This document shows, piece by piece, positions 1-10,041 of a stretch of DNA of 64,000 bases. A program made the translations under genes and the position numbers. Within the stretch, counting starts at the first letter, position 1; each line of letters begins with the position of its first letter. The stretch is taken from assembly GCA_014898425.1 (NCBI GenBank), contig RCSZ01000015.1, positions 1,240,001 through 1,304,000 on the forward strand, read 5' to 3'. Source of the DNA: Botryotinia globosa. Lineage: Eukaryota; Ascomycota; Leotiomycetes; Helotiales; Sclerotiniaceae. Below the pieces are notes generated by a model. The model searched no databases and was not told the DNA's origin. It saw only the letters and a program-made list of their open reading frames with translations.

Positions 1-931
1 AGAAAAAGGGGGACAATACCTTCTCAAGATCATGGCATCCGCCACGTCTGTGCATTGAAACTCATCAAAACACAGCACATTTCCCTTTTCCGCAATATCC
101 GCTGCTACAAAAGGTACAGCATCAATATCATTTCCGTACCGCATTTTCATTTTGTGTAACCTCTTATGAACATCCTGCATGAAATTATGGAAATGGATCC
201 TCGTTTTCGATGCTACACTACTTGGCAGTGTCTCATAAAACATGTCCATCAACATAGTCTTTCCACTTCCTACATCTCCATATAAATAGAGTCCTCGAGG
301 AAGATTCTCTGGTATTTCCTTCAAGGCCGATTCCTTGGGCTTGTTTCCAAATATACGTCCAAACATGGAAGTTGGCGGAGGTTGAAGAGATTCGAGGGTT
401 GGGTGAATGATCGCGGGCGCATTGTAATATCGCAACTCGTCGTGGAGATGTTGAAGATTCTGTATAATGCCTAGAAGCATGATTCGTCAGACTTTATTAG
501 GGGGTGTGAATGTGCATATATGTTGCTGACCTCTCTGGTGTTCATCGTCCCTCAATTGTCCCGATGCAACGCGCGCATTATATTCCTTCATAGGTCCTAG
601 GTCGTCCAGATTTTCTGCAGCGATCTTAGCAAACGTTTTCTGTTGGCGAGAACGACTGTGTACCATTTTGAACAGTTGCCAAAGACCTTCGCTGCCCTGC
701 GATGAAAGATGCGGGAAAGGCCAGTAAACGTCTTGGTGTTAATGAAGCAGCATCTAAGTTTAATGCTGATTTCCTTGGTCCCAATGCGATTGCAGAGATA
801 TGTCTTCTTCCATTTTCTCTGCTGAATTCACCGCGATTTATACATATCCAATGCCTTGAACCTTCACATGTACGTCTGGAATTCGCGGATAAGAGTCGGA
901 AGGATCGCGCCGATGTAGTTCGTGGTTTCAT
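1..931 (-). CDS. AFG1: AFG1/LACE1-family mitochondrial AAA-type ATPase, 5' part
   Basis: This is the N-terminal part of an AFG1-like ATPase; the gene continues past the left edge. Family members are mitochondrial inner-membrane-associated P-loop ATPases linked to turnover of respiratory-chain proteins. Reading leftward, the Walker A loop GLYLYGDVGSGKT lies near 260-300 and the Walker B-type stretch LCFDEFQCTDVADAM near 30-90. Upstream is the family-typical EYNARVASGQLRDDEHQR. A 60-nt intron (471..530, GTCAGC...CTTCTAG) splits this from GIIQNLQ. The start at 931 (MKPRTTSARSF) gives an Arg/Ser-rich presequence ending in RRSLATVQ, which looks like a mitochondrial targeting peptide. Oddity: the presequence frame stops at 626 and the ATPase frame is offset by one base near 615-680. 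Either a short unrecognised intron or a single-base frameshift must join them. Family assignment is firm; the 5' gene model is not. Confidence 0.85.
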
Positions 932-1652
932 AATGACTGTGAAATGCAAGATGCGCCGCTTACAAAAAATGTATATATATATATATGCGCATACTATAGT
1001 AAAAGGAAGGGCAAAAGAAAATATGTCTCTGGGTTTCTGGTAGATTTGTAAATTCTGGATTGTGCTCTTAAATCCTCTCCAGATATATGTTCGCGGAATT
1101 AGTGCGGGATCTGAATAATTTATAGTGGGGGGTTCCATCGGAAGGGATACCTCGGATATGTGACCAGAGGCTGAAACTCGTAAACTTGACTCGAGAATAG
1201 AGAAATCCGTAGATACGCTCACACGCTCCTCACACGCTCCTCACACGCTCACACGCTCACACGCTCACACGCTCGAGAGTTGAGACAGCGCACGCCCTGA
1301 CTAGGCTTGGAGTTATTGTTATCACTACAAACAGTACTGCTATACTGGCATTACTATTGGCCCTATTAACATAATACACTTGTCGGAACTCACTCAGAGT
1401 GGAAAATTTATTGTTAACGTCAATGATAATAAACACTGTTTGAACGTGATAAATCTATGGAGCAAATCGGAATATCAAATAGCTTCAACGAATTAAATAT
1501 GATGATTAGATCTATCATCTACTGATCTAATAGCTGTGCAGAACTGAGCAATGTAGAAAGACGAAAAATGTGCTCACAATGTGGCACTGATAACTGGAGC
1601 AGGAAGGAGTATTGGCATAGGTCTGCCAAGGTAGAATATCAAACTTCCGCAA
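932..1652. other. Intergenic, with a CACACGCTC-type minisatellite
   Basis: This stretch lies between the ATPase start and the 3' end of the R3H gene. It should hold the ATPase promoter and the R3H gene's 3' UTR. Around 1215-1274 there are about seven tandem copies of a short CTCACACG-type unit, some interrupted by CT. A (TA)n run sits near 970-985, inside the presequence-proximal region. No convincing reading frame is seen. Confidence 0.6.
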
Positions 1653-2820
1653 TCAGATCATTCCCCACAATGGACGGGGAAGCTCTGATTGAAGACGAGA
1701 AATCTGTTCACCTGTACCCATTTCCTTTATACCGACATAGGCCTCGCGACGAGCGGGATCGCCAACTGTGATAGATCGAGAACTGAGACCATAGTAAGAT
1801 GCAATAGAATGGACAAGCCAGCGTCTATAAGAATGTTAGCATGAACTCTCAAACGATCAGAAATATAACATACCCAAAGCTTGCCCCTGTATCGTCAGCT
1901 AAAGAATCAAAGACCAGTTTTTCTCTTTGTAACTCTTCTTCTACTAGATTCCGTTGTTCGTCGCTCATTGTGCCATTTCTTCCAATAAACACAATCTCTT
2001 CATCCTCGCTATCCATTTCATCTTCCTTCATCTGTCCTAGGATTTTCTGCTTCCCTTCATATTCTTGCACGAATTTTCTCACCTCCTCCTCCAAGTCTTG
2101 CAACAGACTCTTAGCTCCCTTGCTCTTCTTGAGCTTCTGCCTCAAATCTTGCGGGACACGACCTCTCTCCTCACAGCTGCCAGATTTCCTTGCTTTATCC
2201 AATTTCTTCTCGGCAGCAATTTCCTCAGCTCGATGACGAACACCCGCATCCCACAAAGGAGCCAAGTAATACGGTACGTGATGAACGGGGTACGTCGGGC
2301 GAACTTCCCAGTCACTTGGAAGTGGTGGTTGGGCATTTGGAACATGGAGAAGATGATCTGCGAATGCAATTCAAATCAGTAATCAATGTCATTCGCACTC
2401 GGTCTTCCCAATTTCCCGAGTATCGCGTGTTGTGACAAGGCATGCTGTGATGGTTGAGACCGAAATGTCAAATGAGTGGCAACCTCAATTTCACATCACC
2501 ATTCATCAATAGCACTCACCGTTCTCCCATCTTTGGCGTCTACGACTGCCCTCCTTTCCCCTCAGCAATGTCTCTCTGTGTTTTTGGCTATCGCGTTTCA
2601 AAAGTTCTTTGCGAGGTTTGTAGGCAATGGGCCTCGAGGGTGTCGCGTCTTTGGGAAGCTCATCCTGTTCAAGAGGAATGGAGAGTGTAACTCCGGTGCC
2701 GCGAGCAGTGGGAGAAACATTGAGTGATTCTAAAGCAGACACCGTCCAGGCTTCGATGTCTGGACCTGTTAAAGCGGAAGCCTGTTGTGCGGGTGGCGGG
2801 ACTGATGAATAGATTGCCAT
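1653..2820 (-). CDS. R3H-domain protein with R3H-associated N-terminal region
   Basis: Three exons (2820..2520, 2357..1874, 1824..1653) give 318 aa. The introns are 162 nt (GTGAGT...CGCAG) and 49 nt (GTATGT...CTAACATTCTTATAG). After a proline-containing N-terminus comes a basic stretch, KEGSRRRQRWEND, followed by SDWEVRPTYPVHHVPYYLAPLWD. That arrangement resembles the fungal R3H-associated N-terminal domain, as I recall that family. An acidic, Lys/Glu-rich middle (EDEMDSEDEEIVF) follows. The end is RWLVHSIASYYGLSSRSITV...ARREAYVGI, an R3H-like single-stranded nucleic-acid-binding fold. The role is probably RNA or ssDNA binding; the exact function is unknown. The last intron falls inside GASFG|RWLV, so unspliced reading misses the R3H domain entirely. 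Confidence 0.8.
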
Positions 2821-3481
2821 TTTGATTCAAGATAAGGAGTTGAGCAAAGTGATATTTAAATCTGTCTGAATGAAATTTGGAGAGGATGTTGTAAAAGATG
2901 GAGTTCTGAAGATGATAGGTATCCGGATGAACGAGCTGTTAATAAGAAGAGGAACTGTCTATCTACCTGTCTATCTACCTGCTAAGTCGTATACACGCAG
3001 CAAGAGAGATATACTTACTGGTTGATTGATCGGATAGGAGTCATATGGATACCTGGCTGACGTCCGATAAGGCACGGCCGCACAGGGTAATCCACTTCGA
3101 AGTTCGAACCAATCATGCATGAATCAATTGAATCGTGCCATCATCGAACGCGGTGGATAAAAGATTAGGAATTGGTCGACTTGATAATAGGAGTAGGTAC
3201 CGTGTCACGTGTGTCAAGAACTTTAATCGTCGAATTGATTGATCGCTTTGGTTTCTTGAATCCATCTGCAGCGCTGACCCTGATACATTTCTTGCATAAT
3301 CTCAATGCATAGATAACACATGTTAAGCTTACAGCCACAGAATAATTCATTCCAGATTCCTGATACATGCTTTCACCCTATATACTCTGTAGTGCTTTCA
3401 AATTCTCTTGTAAATACAAATAATCCAACATTATCATCTCTCATGACGTGTGAAACAACCCATTACACTATACAAAGCCCC
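2821..3481. other. Intergenic region, R3H promoter and aminopeptidase 3' flank
   Basis: No supported gene is present. The part next to 2821 should contain the R3H promoter, and the part next to 3481 the aminopeptidase 3' UTR. A short tandem CTATCTACCTGT-type repeat lies near 2957-2982. Confidence 0.5.
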
Positions 3482-4846
3482 TCATAGCTTTGCAAATGCA
3501 AGCTCATAAACCAAACCAAGAGTCAAACGAGCATGCTGAAGCATGTGGTCGAAGTTCAAGTACTTGATGGTGTCATCCGAAGTATGGATATGGTTATCAG
3601 AATACTTGAAGTCGCTCTCAATGACGAAAGCAGAGGCGTACCCAGCCTTTGAAGCGCTAGCGTGGTCAGAGCATGCATAGCCACACTTTGTTTCGACATA
3701 TGGAATATCACAATACTAAAATCGTATGAGCAGAGAAACAAGAAACTATGACTGCCAATGCTTAGGTATTTTATTGTAAGCAACTTACCTCGGTAACGAT
3801 CTTTTTGATAAATTCTGTCAGATCAGGGTCGACAAAATCCGTGATCACACCAACACTCTCTGGCTCTCCAGCATCCAAAGTCTTTTGGGTGTATCCTGTC
3901 ATGTCCTGTTGAAGCATTGCCTTGATATCTCGACCAGTCTTCTCATATTCGGAGAAAATGGCTTGACTGCCGAGCAAACCACCTTCTTCAGCCGAGTACC
4001 TGATTAAATGTTAGAATTGTGCATGTGAATTCAAGGCAACTGATCAATTGGGGTGTTATAACAAGAAGAGGGTCAGCTACCAGTGAAATTCAACCGTGTT
4101 CTCTCCCTTTCCTTCAATGACATCCTTGGATGTAAGCAATACACGAAGAGTTTCGAGAATAGTCACAGTTCCACTTCCATCATCATCAGCTCCAGGGGCA
4201 GATAGAATAGAAGGTAAGAAGAGGTTGATAGAGTCCTGATGTGCGCCTACGACGACAGTCGAGTTCTTCTGTCCAGGAATTGTAGCAATGATGCTATTTT
4301 GTCCCCATGAATGTTTGAAGTGACGAGCGTTAGCTCCGTATTTATCGGCTCCAGCATCCTTGATTAGCCCTTGAACTTGCTCGAGGAGCCATTCTGAGGA
4401 TTGACGACCATAGTCGGACTTGTAATATCTGGTGTGAAAACTAGTGAAGGTCTTGAGGTTCTCGTGCATATTAGACTTGTTCAAGTCTTTAAGTAGCGGT
4501 TTGAGGTCTTTCTGAAGGGCTGGCTTCGATGGAAACTTCGCCTTGGCCGATGAAGCCTTGAAGGTACCAAGTTCTGGAGTTTCCGTAATGTCCATAAAGT
4601 TCTGTCCATTCTTCGCGATATTAGCTAAAACTTCTCTGGGGTGCACAGTATACATACTCTTCTTAATTCCCATTTCTCTTCTTCGGTAACCCATTGTTGT
4701 TTGCCAGGGGCGATCTCGATCAGATAACGCTCATTATTCACGGCATAAGAGTTTAGGATAACTTGATCCTTTTCGTGTTGTTCAACGAATCTTGCAGATG
4801 CAAGAGATGCCGATAGAGCTAGGAGTGAAAAATTTGTGAGCTTCAT
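3482..4846 (-). CDS. lap1: Secreted leucine aminopeptidase, peptidase family M28
   Basis: Four exons (4846..4658, 4610..4081, 3999..3789, 3715..3482) give 387 aa. The protein begins with a classical signal peptide, [18 protein letters not shown], then a propeptide with [21 protein letters not shown]. Metal and catalytic residues of the M28 di-zinc fold are visible in order: H-Q-D in VVGAHQDS, D in [10 protein letters not shown], the E-E pair in YSAEEGG, D in QQDMTGY, and H in DNHIHTSDD. Cysteines in [19 protein letters not shown] probably form the usual disulfide. It should release N-terminal residues, preferring leucine, from peptides outside the cell. Introns are 47, 81 and 73 nt, all GT-AG. 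The first was chosen because splicing restores the conserved [11 protein letters not shown] junction. Length matches fungal Lap1 enzymes. Confidence 0.92.
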
Positions 4847-5599
4847 GATGGATGTTCGGAATGTTTGATGTTATGTTGTGATTTGGTGTACGAGATATGA
4901 GATATGATATGGTGATAAGAGCTTTGGTACCTGAATGGATGGAGCTGGTGATACGATAACCTTAGACAAACCAAGAATTAATAAAGGATTAGCTTCCTTA
5001 ATTAATTATTAGATTCCGAATAAAACAATGTGGCTGGTGTCACGCTTTTGAGCTGATTACATTTCTGAACTTCATAACTAACCTTGGAATTGCTTTAAAC
5101 TTTCTACTTTTTATGAGTATTGTCTAGACCTCAATCGATTTCCAATGTGGTGATCTGGAGTGTATTGAAGATCGATTTTGGAAAGTGCATTTCGACGTTC
5201 AATGTTATTGAATATACGAAATCAATTATATTAAGTAGGTAAGACAAATATAGTAGAACTTGACTATACTGGATTAGAATATACCGGAATCTTGGATATA
5301 TTAGAATAATTTCTTTATTTGAATACTTTTTATATAATGATATTGGATTTTTGAATAAAATTGAAATACTAGATATTTTTTTTATAAATCCAATATAAAT
5401 TTCGATAATGAATTTAATTAAATAAACTTTTTTTCACAATTAATAAGTTTAATTCATTTTAATTATATAATTTTTTAAAAAAATATTAAGATTTGGAATT
5501 GGAATTGAATATAAATTTTGATTAGAAAGTTTGAATTATAATTTTTTATATCAGAATCTTTTTTATATTGAATTTGATTGATTGAAAATTTCAGTCTGA
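4847..5599. other. Aminopeptidase promoter, then start of an AT-rich tract
   Basis: Near 4850-4950 this is ordinary promoter-like sequence. From about 5200 the sequence becomes strongly AT-rich. A 14-bp word, TAGAACTTGACTAT (5254-5267), recurs inverted at 7030-7043 beyond the neighbouring transposon. No gene is seen. Confidence 0.5.
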
Positions 5600-5601
5600 T
5601 A

Positions 5602-5646
5602 ACCGATATCCCTACATCTTATACAACCCTGTATCTTGCACACTTT
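5602..5646 (+). repeat. Left terminal inverted repeat
   Basis: Left end of the 1.4-kb element. It pairs with 6980-7024 and differs from it by a few transitions and one A/T change. Confidence 0.85.
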
Positions 5647-6979
5647 TATTTCTTCTAAAAATAACATTTCAAAAATAATATATAATCAACCAATCATTAT
5701 ATTCTATTGAAAATTATAATACAAATATCGTAATATTATTTCTTTTATATAAAAAAATAAAATTATAATTATAATTATTAATAAAATAGAAATTCTGATA
5801 TTGAGTTTATTGAAATAAAAATATTATATATTAATTTATTTAATAATAAAAATAATAAAAGTTTGTTTTTAGAATGTTTTTATATAAATTTGAAAATATT
5901 TTAATATAAAAAATCCAAAAAAGTTATATTTAATATTAAAAACTCGAAATTATATTAATATATATTAAGATTTCTAATAATTAGTTTTGTTTTTAATAAA
6001 AATCTTTAATAAATTAAATATTTATAATATTTTAAAAAGAAATTAACTATAATATATTATTTCTATATTAATATTAATATTGAAATAGTAAAAAACTATA
6101 TTTTATTATATATTTATATATATAATTAATTATTAAAAAAATATCAATATTTAAATATTAGAATTATATAATTAATAATAAAGAATTTTTATTGAAATAT
6201 ATTTTGAAAAGAAATTTTGAATATAATTTAAATTTTGGAATCAATAAATAATAATTAATATTATAAAATTAAATTTAAATTGAATTTAAATTTCAAAATC
6301 CTTAGAAATATTATATAATTTGAAGACTTTTTGATAAATAAAATTCTTTTAAAAAAGAAAATATAATATTTTTAATTAAAAAAAATATATAATAAATTTC
6401 TTAATTAAAATATTAAAATGATTTATTTTAATTATTATTATTTTCTTTTATATATTTTTTAAAATATAATTATTAAAATTTCTAAGTAATATTTTATTTT
6501 GATATTATTTATTATTATTATATTATATATTTTCTAATATATAAAAATATAGCTTTATAAATTAAATTTAAATATCTCATTTTTTAAAAAAAAAATTATA
6601 AATAAATATATTATAATATTTTAAAAACAATTATTTTTAAATCATTTTTTTTTCTTAAAGTTATATAAAATTTAAAGTTTCATATAAAACTTGATTATTT
6701 ATATTTTTTGGAATTTTAAATTTTCAATTAATAATAATAATAAAAAAGAATATAAAAAACTATTTTTTAATTATATAATTTATTTTAATATATGATTTTT
6801 ATTATATTATTAATATCTTAGAATAATATTATTGAAAATCAATTAATATTTAATTCAATATTTCAAATCTTTTAAATTTTTAATTTTTTTTTTTGAATAA
6901 ATATAAAGTTTTATTAACTTAATTTTAAAATTATTATAATGATATTTGAATTTAAAATTGATTTTTGATTTAATAAGTT

Positions 6980-7024
6980 AAAATGTGTAAGATACAGGGA
7001 TGTGCAAGATGTAGGGATATCGGT
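6980..7024 (-). repeat. Right terminal inverted repeat
   Basis: Right end of the 1.4-kb element, the inverted counterpart of 5602-5646, followed by TA. Confidence 0.85.
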
Positions 7025-7026
7025 TA

Positions 7027-8210
7027 TAGATAGTCAAGTTCTATTATAAGATTACATATAGAAAATAGTTAGTATGAATATCTAGATAGTTATACTTGGG
7101 TATTAAAATTCCCAAAATTATATTAAAAGGCCTACTACCTAGGTAGGTATCTATATAATTATATGTTGGAAGGTTTGCTCCGGTATAACAAGTCAATCGC
7201 TGATCTCTCTTCCCCTTTGCCAACATCTATATACTTGTATCCGAGATTGGCTCCGAAGTTTGTCAGGTTGGCCATCGCTAATACATCCATATAATAAATA
7301 AATCATTCGAAAAGATTCATATTTCATACCCACACGTCAGTCAGTTGGTCGGTTAGTCAGTTGGTCGGTTAGTCAGTTAGTTACAGTAGTTATTATTACA
7401 GTACATAGTCGATTAGTCGGTTAGTCAAGAGTACAGCTCCAAAGGCTGACCCGTGAATGGACAAGTTTTCAATGGTATTATGCAATGGGAATTCCACAAT
7501 CGCTTGGGTTTGTATGGTGGTTGTGAGTGCGTAAGTGCGTAAGTGCGTAAGTGCGTATTATAAGTGCGGGGTAATAAATCATAGATCGTATGCATTTTTA
7601 TTAGTGTTGGTACTATTCGTAGCAAGTAGATACCTAGGTAGATAGTAGTTTCAAGGGTCCCCGTCTTCCCCGTACATACGTCATGCTTGCTATGCTACTC
7701 GAGTAGAAGCTTGATTTCATTTCCCGCTCCTCAAGTTTATATAGGTAGGTGGCTAGGTAGGTGGCTAGGTAGGCAAGCTACTTCTCTAGTTCCCTTTCCC
7801 TTCCTTCCCTTCCTTCCCTTCCCTTCCCTTCACAAAATTACAGTCAAACTTCATTTTATTCTTCTGCTGAACTTGTGAACGATGCTAAAGCTCAATTGAC
7901 GAGACTACTCTTACCCTTCTTCGTAATACCAACGCGTGATACTCCAGAGACCGAAGCTACCCAGATGCCCCATCTTGCTTTGTTTTGCCCATCACTCATA
8001 CTTGGTACGTCGGATCTTGTTTGTCCCTTCCCTTCTTTTCAACTGCAATTACTAAAGAGATTTTCCATCAACTAGCCTCCTTCTAAATCAAGATCACCTA
8101 CTTTCTTGACAAAGTCAACGAACCTCGACGAACCTCAACGAACTCATATCCATACATCCTACGTGATTCTCTCGATTCTCGCAGACAGACCCAGCCTACA
8201 CAGTTTCACA
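7027..8210. other. Intergenic region with tandem repeats and a CT-rich promoter tract
   Basis: No supported gene. It holds a 16-bp tandem repeat (7336-7381, GTCAGTTGGTCGGTTA-like), four copies of GTGCGTAA (7526-7557), and GGCTAGGTAGGT repeats (7742-7775). The palindrome TACCTAGGTA occurs twice (7136-7145, 7631-7640). A pyrimidine tract of TTCCC repeats at 7788-7832 lies on the coding strand of the gene starting at 8211. Such CT-rich tracts are typical of fungal promoters. Confidence 0.6.
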
Positions 8211-9267
8211 ATGAGTCCTTCAATTGCGCAAGGTACTTTCTCTTCCAAGATCCATTCAATCATATCTGTAGACTAACGGTACGGCACACAGCGAATCCAT
8301 TCGCGCGACGAGATACCCATCCACTTCAAGCAATCTGGACATACAAGATATGTACAATTATATCCTGGTTGTTGGTGGTAGTAGTCACCTTCTACTACAA
8401 CTTCCACGCACCTCAAGATGACAAGCACAGCTGGCGTCATACCATTTGGGAGCAGAATAAAATACACCACACACCATTTGCTATGAATGCTTTAATTGCT
8501 TCATTTTATTGGTACGATTTTATCCTACAGAGTCCGAGAACTTACATTAACACAATCTTAGGTTATTCCTCTTCATTCTTCAAGTTGGATACGTCCTTCA
8601 CCTCTTCAGCGACGAGGTTGAACGTGTCAACTCCGCGGCATCAGTCGGAAGTCACTTCATTCTTAACAATCTCTTGCAATTTGCATTCGTCATGCTGTTC
8701 GTTCGATCTCACTTCGTATGGGCTGAGATTATATTGATCATTAATTTCTTCAACCTTTCCTCGCTCTACTTCCGTCATAACACCACCCCAAGATTCATTC
8801 ACATGCCTGCCACCTCTGGTCCACTTGCCTGGACATTTGTAGCTTTATATTGGAACGGAGCTATTGCCGTTGGAGCTCACAACCTTCCTGCACGTATCAT
8901 AGCAAATGTTGCAATTTGGGGTATCTTAGTATATGGAATCTTCTTTCTTGCTGCTTACAAGGTACGTTTGAATGATTGAAAACTCCAAGTATGAACCAGG
9001 AAGTTTCTAGCAATACTGACTAAGTATTAGGATTACACCATGGGATTTGCCCTTAGTATCATCACGGCAGCCATCGGAGTTGGCCAATTCTTCACAAAAG
9101 TATTCGCCCTTCAGTGGATCTTTGCTTTTACCATAATGGGTACTCTCTTCCTTGCTACGTTGATAGTTGCCGTTCCTGTAATTCTCGGCAAGGAGATTTC
9201 ATTCAGGAGAGAAACTCCACTCGCTTCTGAGGATCAAGAGAGAGCCCCTCTTTTGGACGATCACTAA
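8211..9267 (+). CDS. DUF1774-type multi-pass membrane protein
   Basis: Four exons (8211..8232, 8292..8511, 8562..8961, 9031..9267) give 292 aa. Several hydrophobic helices are visible: ICTIISWLLVVVVTFYY, LFLFILQVGYVLHLF, FILNNLLQFAFVMLFV, WTFVALYWNGAIAVGAH, IWGILVYGIFFLAAY, MGFALSIITAAIGVGQFF and IFAFTIMGTLFLATLIVAVPV. The tail (KEISFRRETPLASEDQERAPLLDDH) is hydrophilic and ends in an acidic dileucine-like motif. The layout and the internal WAEIILIINFFNLSSLYFRH stretch fit the fungal DUF1774 family, which is reported mainly from ascomycetes and has no established function. Exon 1 encodes only seven codons plus one base. All introns are GT-AG (59, 50, 69 nt). Confidence 0.82.
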
Positions 9268-10041
9268 ATTGATGGAAATAGCTGGGCGCTTGTGGTTTCA
9301 ATCATTACCTAGGTATAACTTGTTCATAATATCGCGAGGGTTGGTCAAAATCTCAAAACCATACTTGACGTAGGAGGGCTTCAAATTAGTGAGGGAAGTT
9401 TGTGGTATCATGCCATGGGAACCCTATGGGTTAATAGGTGTTAGGTATGGATTTAGGGGGTGTTCTTCCATTATTGTTTCTTTTTTTGGTTGTTTGACAG
9501 ATAATGCGAAATCTATCTTACTTCTAGGTTCAGGGCTATCAGACAAATTGAATCTGTGTAGGCATCAAAACTAATTCATTCTCCTTGATTTGGATCTTTG
9601 CAACTGGATTTATCTTGATGACCTCATGCCATCTGACATAATCAAGTGACCACCAGGACCATCTTGCAGGTTAGAAGTTGAAGCTCTATAGTGATTAAGG
9701 TCTTTCAACTGTTGATACCTCTAGTGCACAGATAATGATGATAATGACTGATATTCTCAATGAATCGATCGAGACGTTGTAAACCCCAGCAAAGTAGCAA
9801 TAAGTCGTTGGAAGGCGATGAAAGTTATTAATAGACGTGGAAATCCGTCTCATCAGGTGTTTTCGCGTAGTGGGGCCGAGCTTTCATATCGGATTAGAAA
9901 CTTTGTGGAGAAAAATTCTTCGATAACACAATTCGATAGATACAATTCCCCTCATGTCGTTGCAAATGAAGATTGACATTTGTAGCGCCACTATGAGACA
10001 AATCCACCATACAGCACCTATATGACCAATTTTTACTCAAT
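9268..10041. other. Intergenic region
   Basis: This holds the 3' flank of the membrane-protein gene and the promoter of the Ppt2-like gene. One TACCTAGGTA palindrome is at 9306-9315. No gene was recognised. Confidence 0.5.

Larger units (their letters stand above)
5602..7024. mobile_element. RIP-degraded DNA transposon with terminal inverted repeats
   Basis: A 1,423-bp element bounded by about 45-bp imperfect inverted ends. The left end starts ACCGATATCCCTACATCTT at 5602, and the reverse complement from 7024 starts with the same 19 bases. Both ends are flanked by TA (5600-5601 and 7025-7026), the target duplication of Tc1/mariner and Fot1/pogo elements. Each end contains two tandem 16-bp units of the form CCCTRYATCTTRCACA. 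The interior is almost entirely A and T, with no open frame, as expected after heavy RIP. The superfamily is inferred only from the TA flanks, end structure and length; no transposase is readable. Confidence 0.82.
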
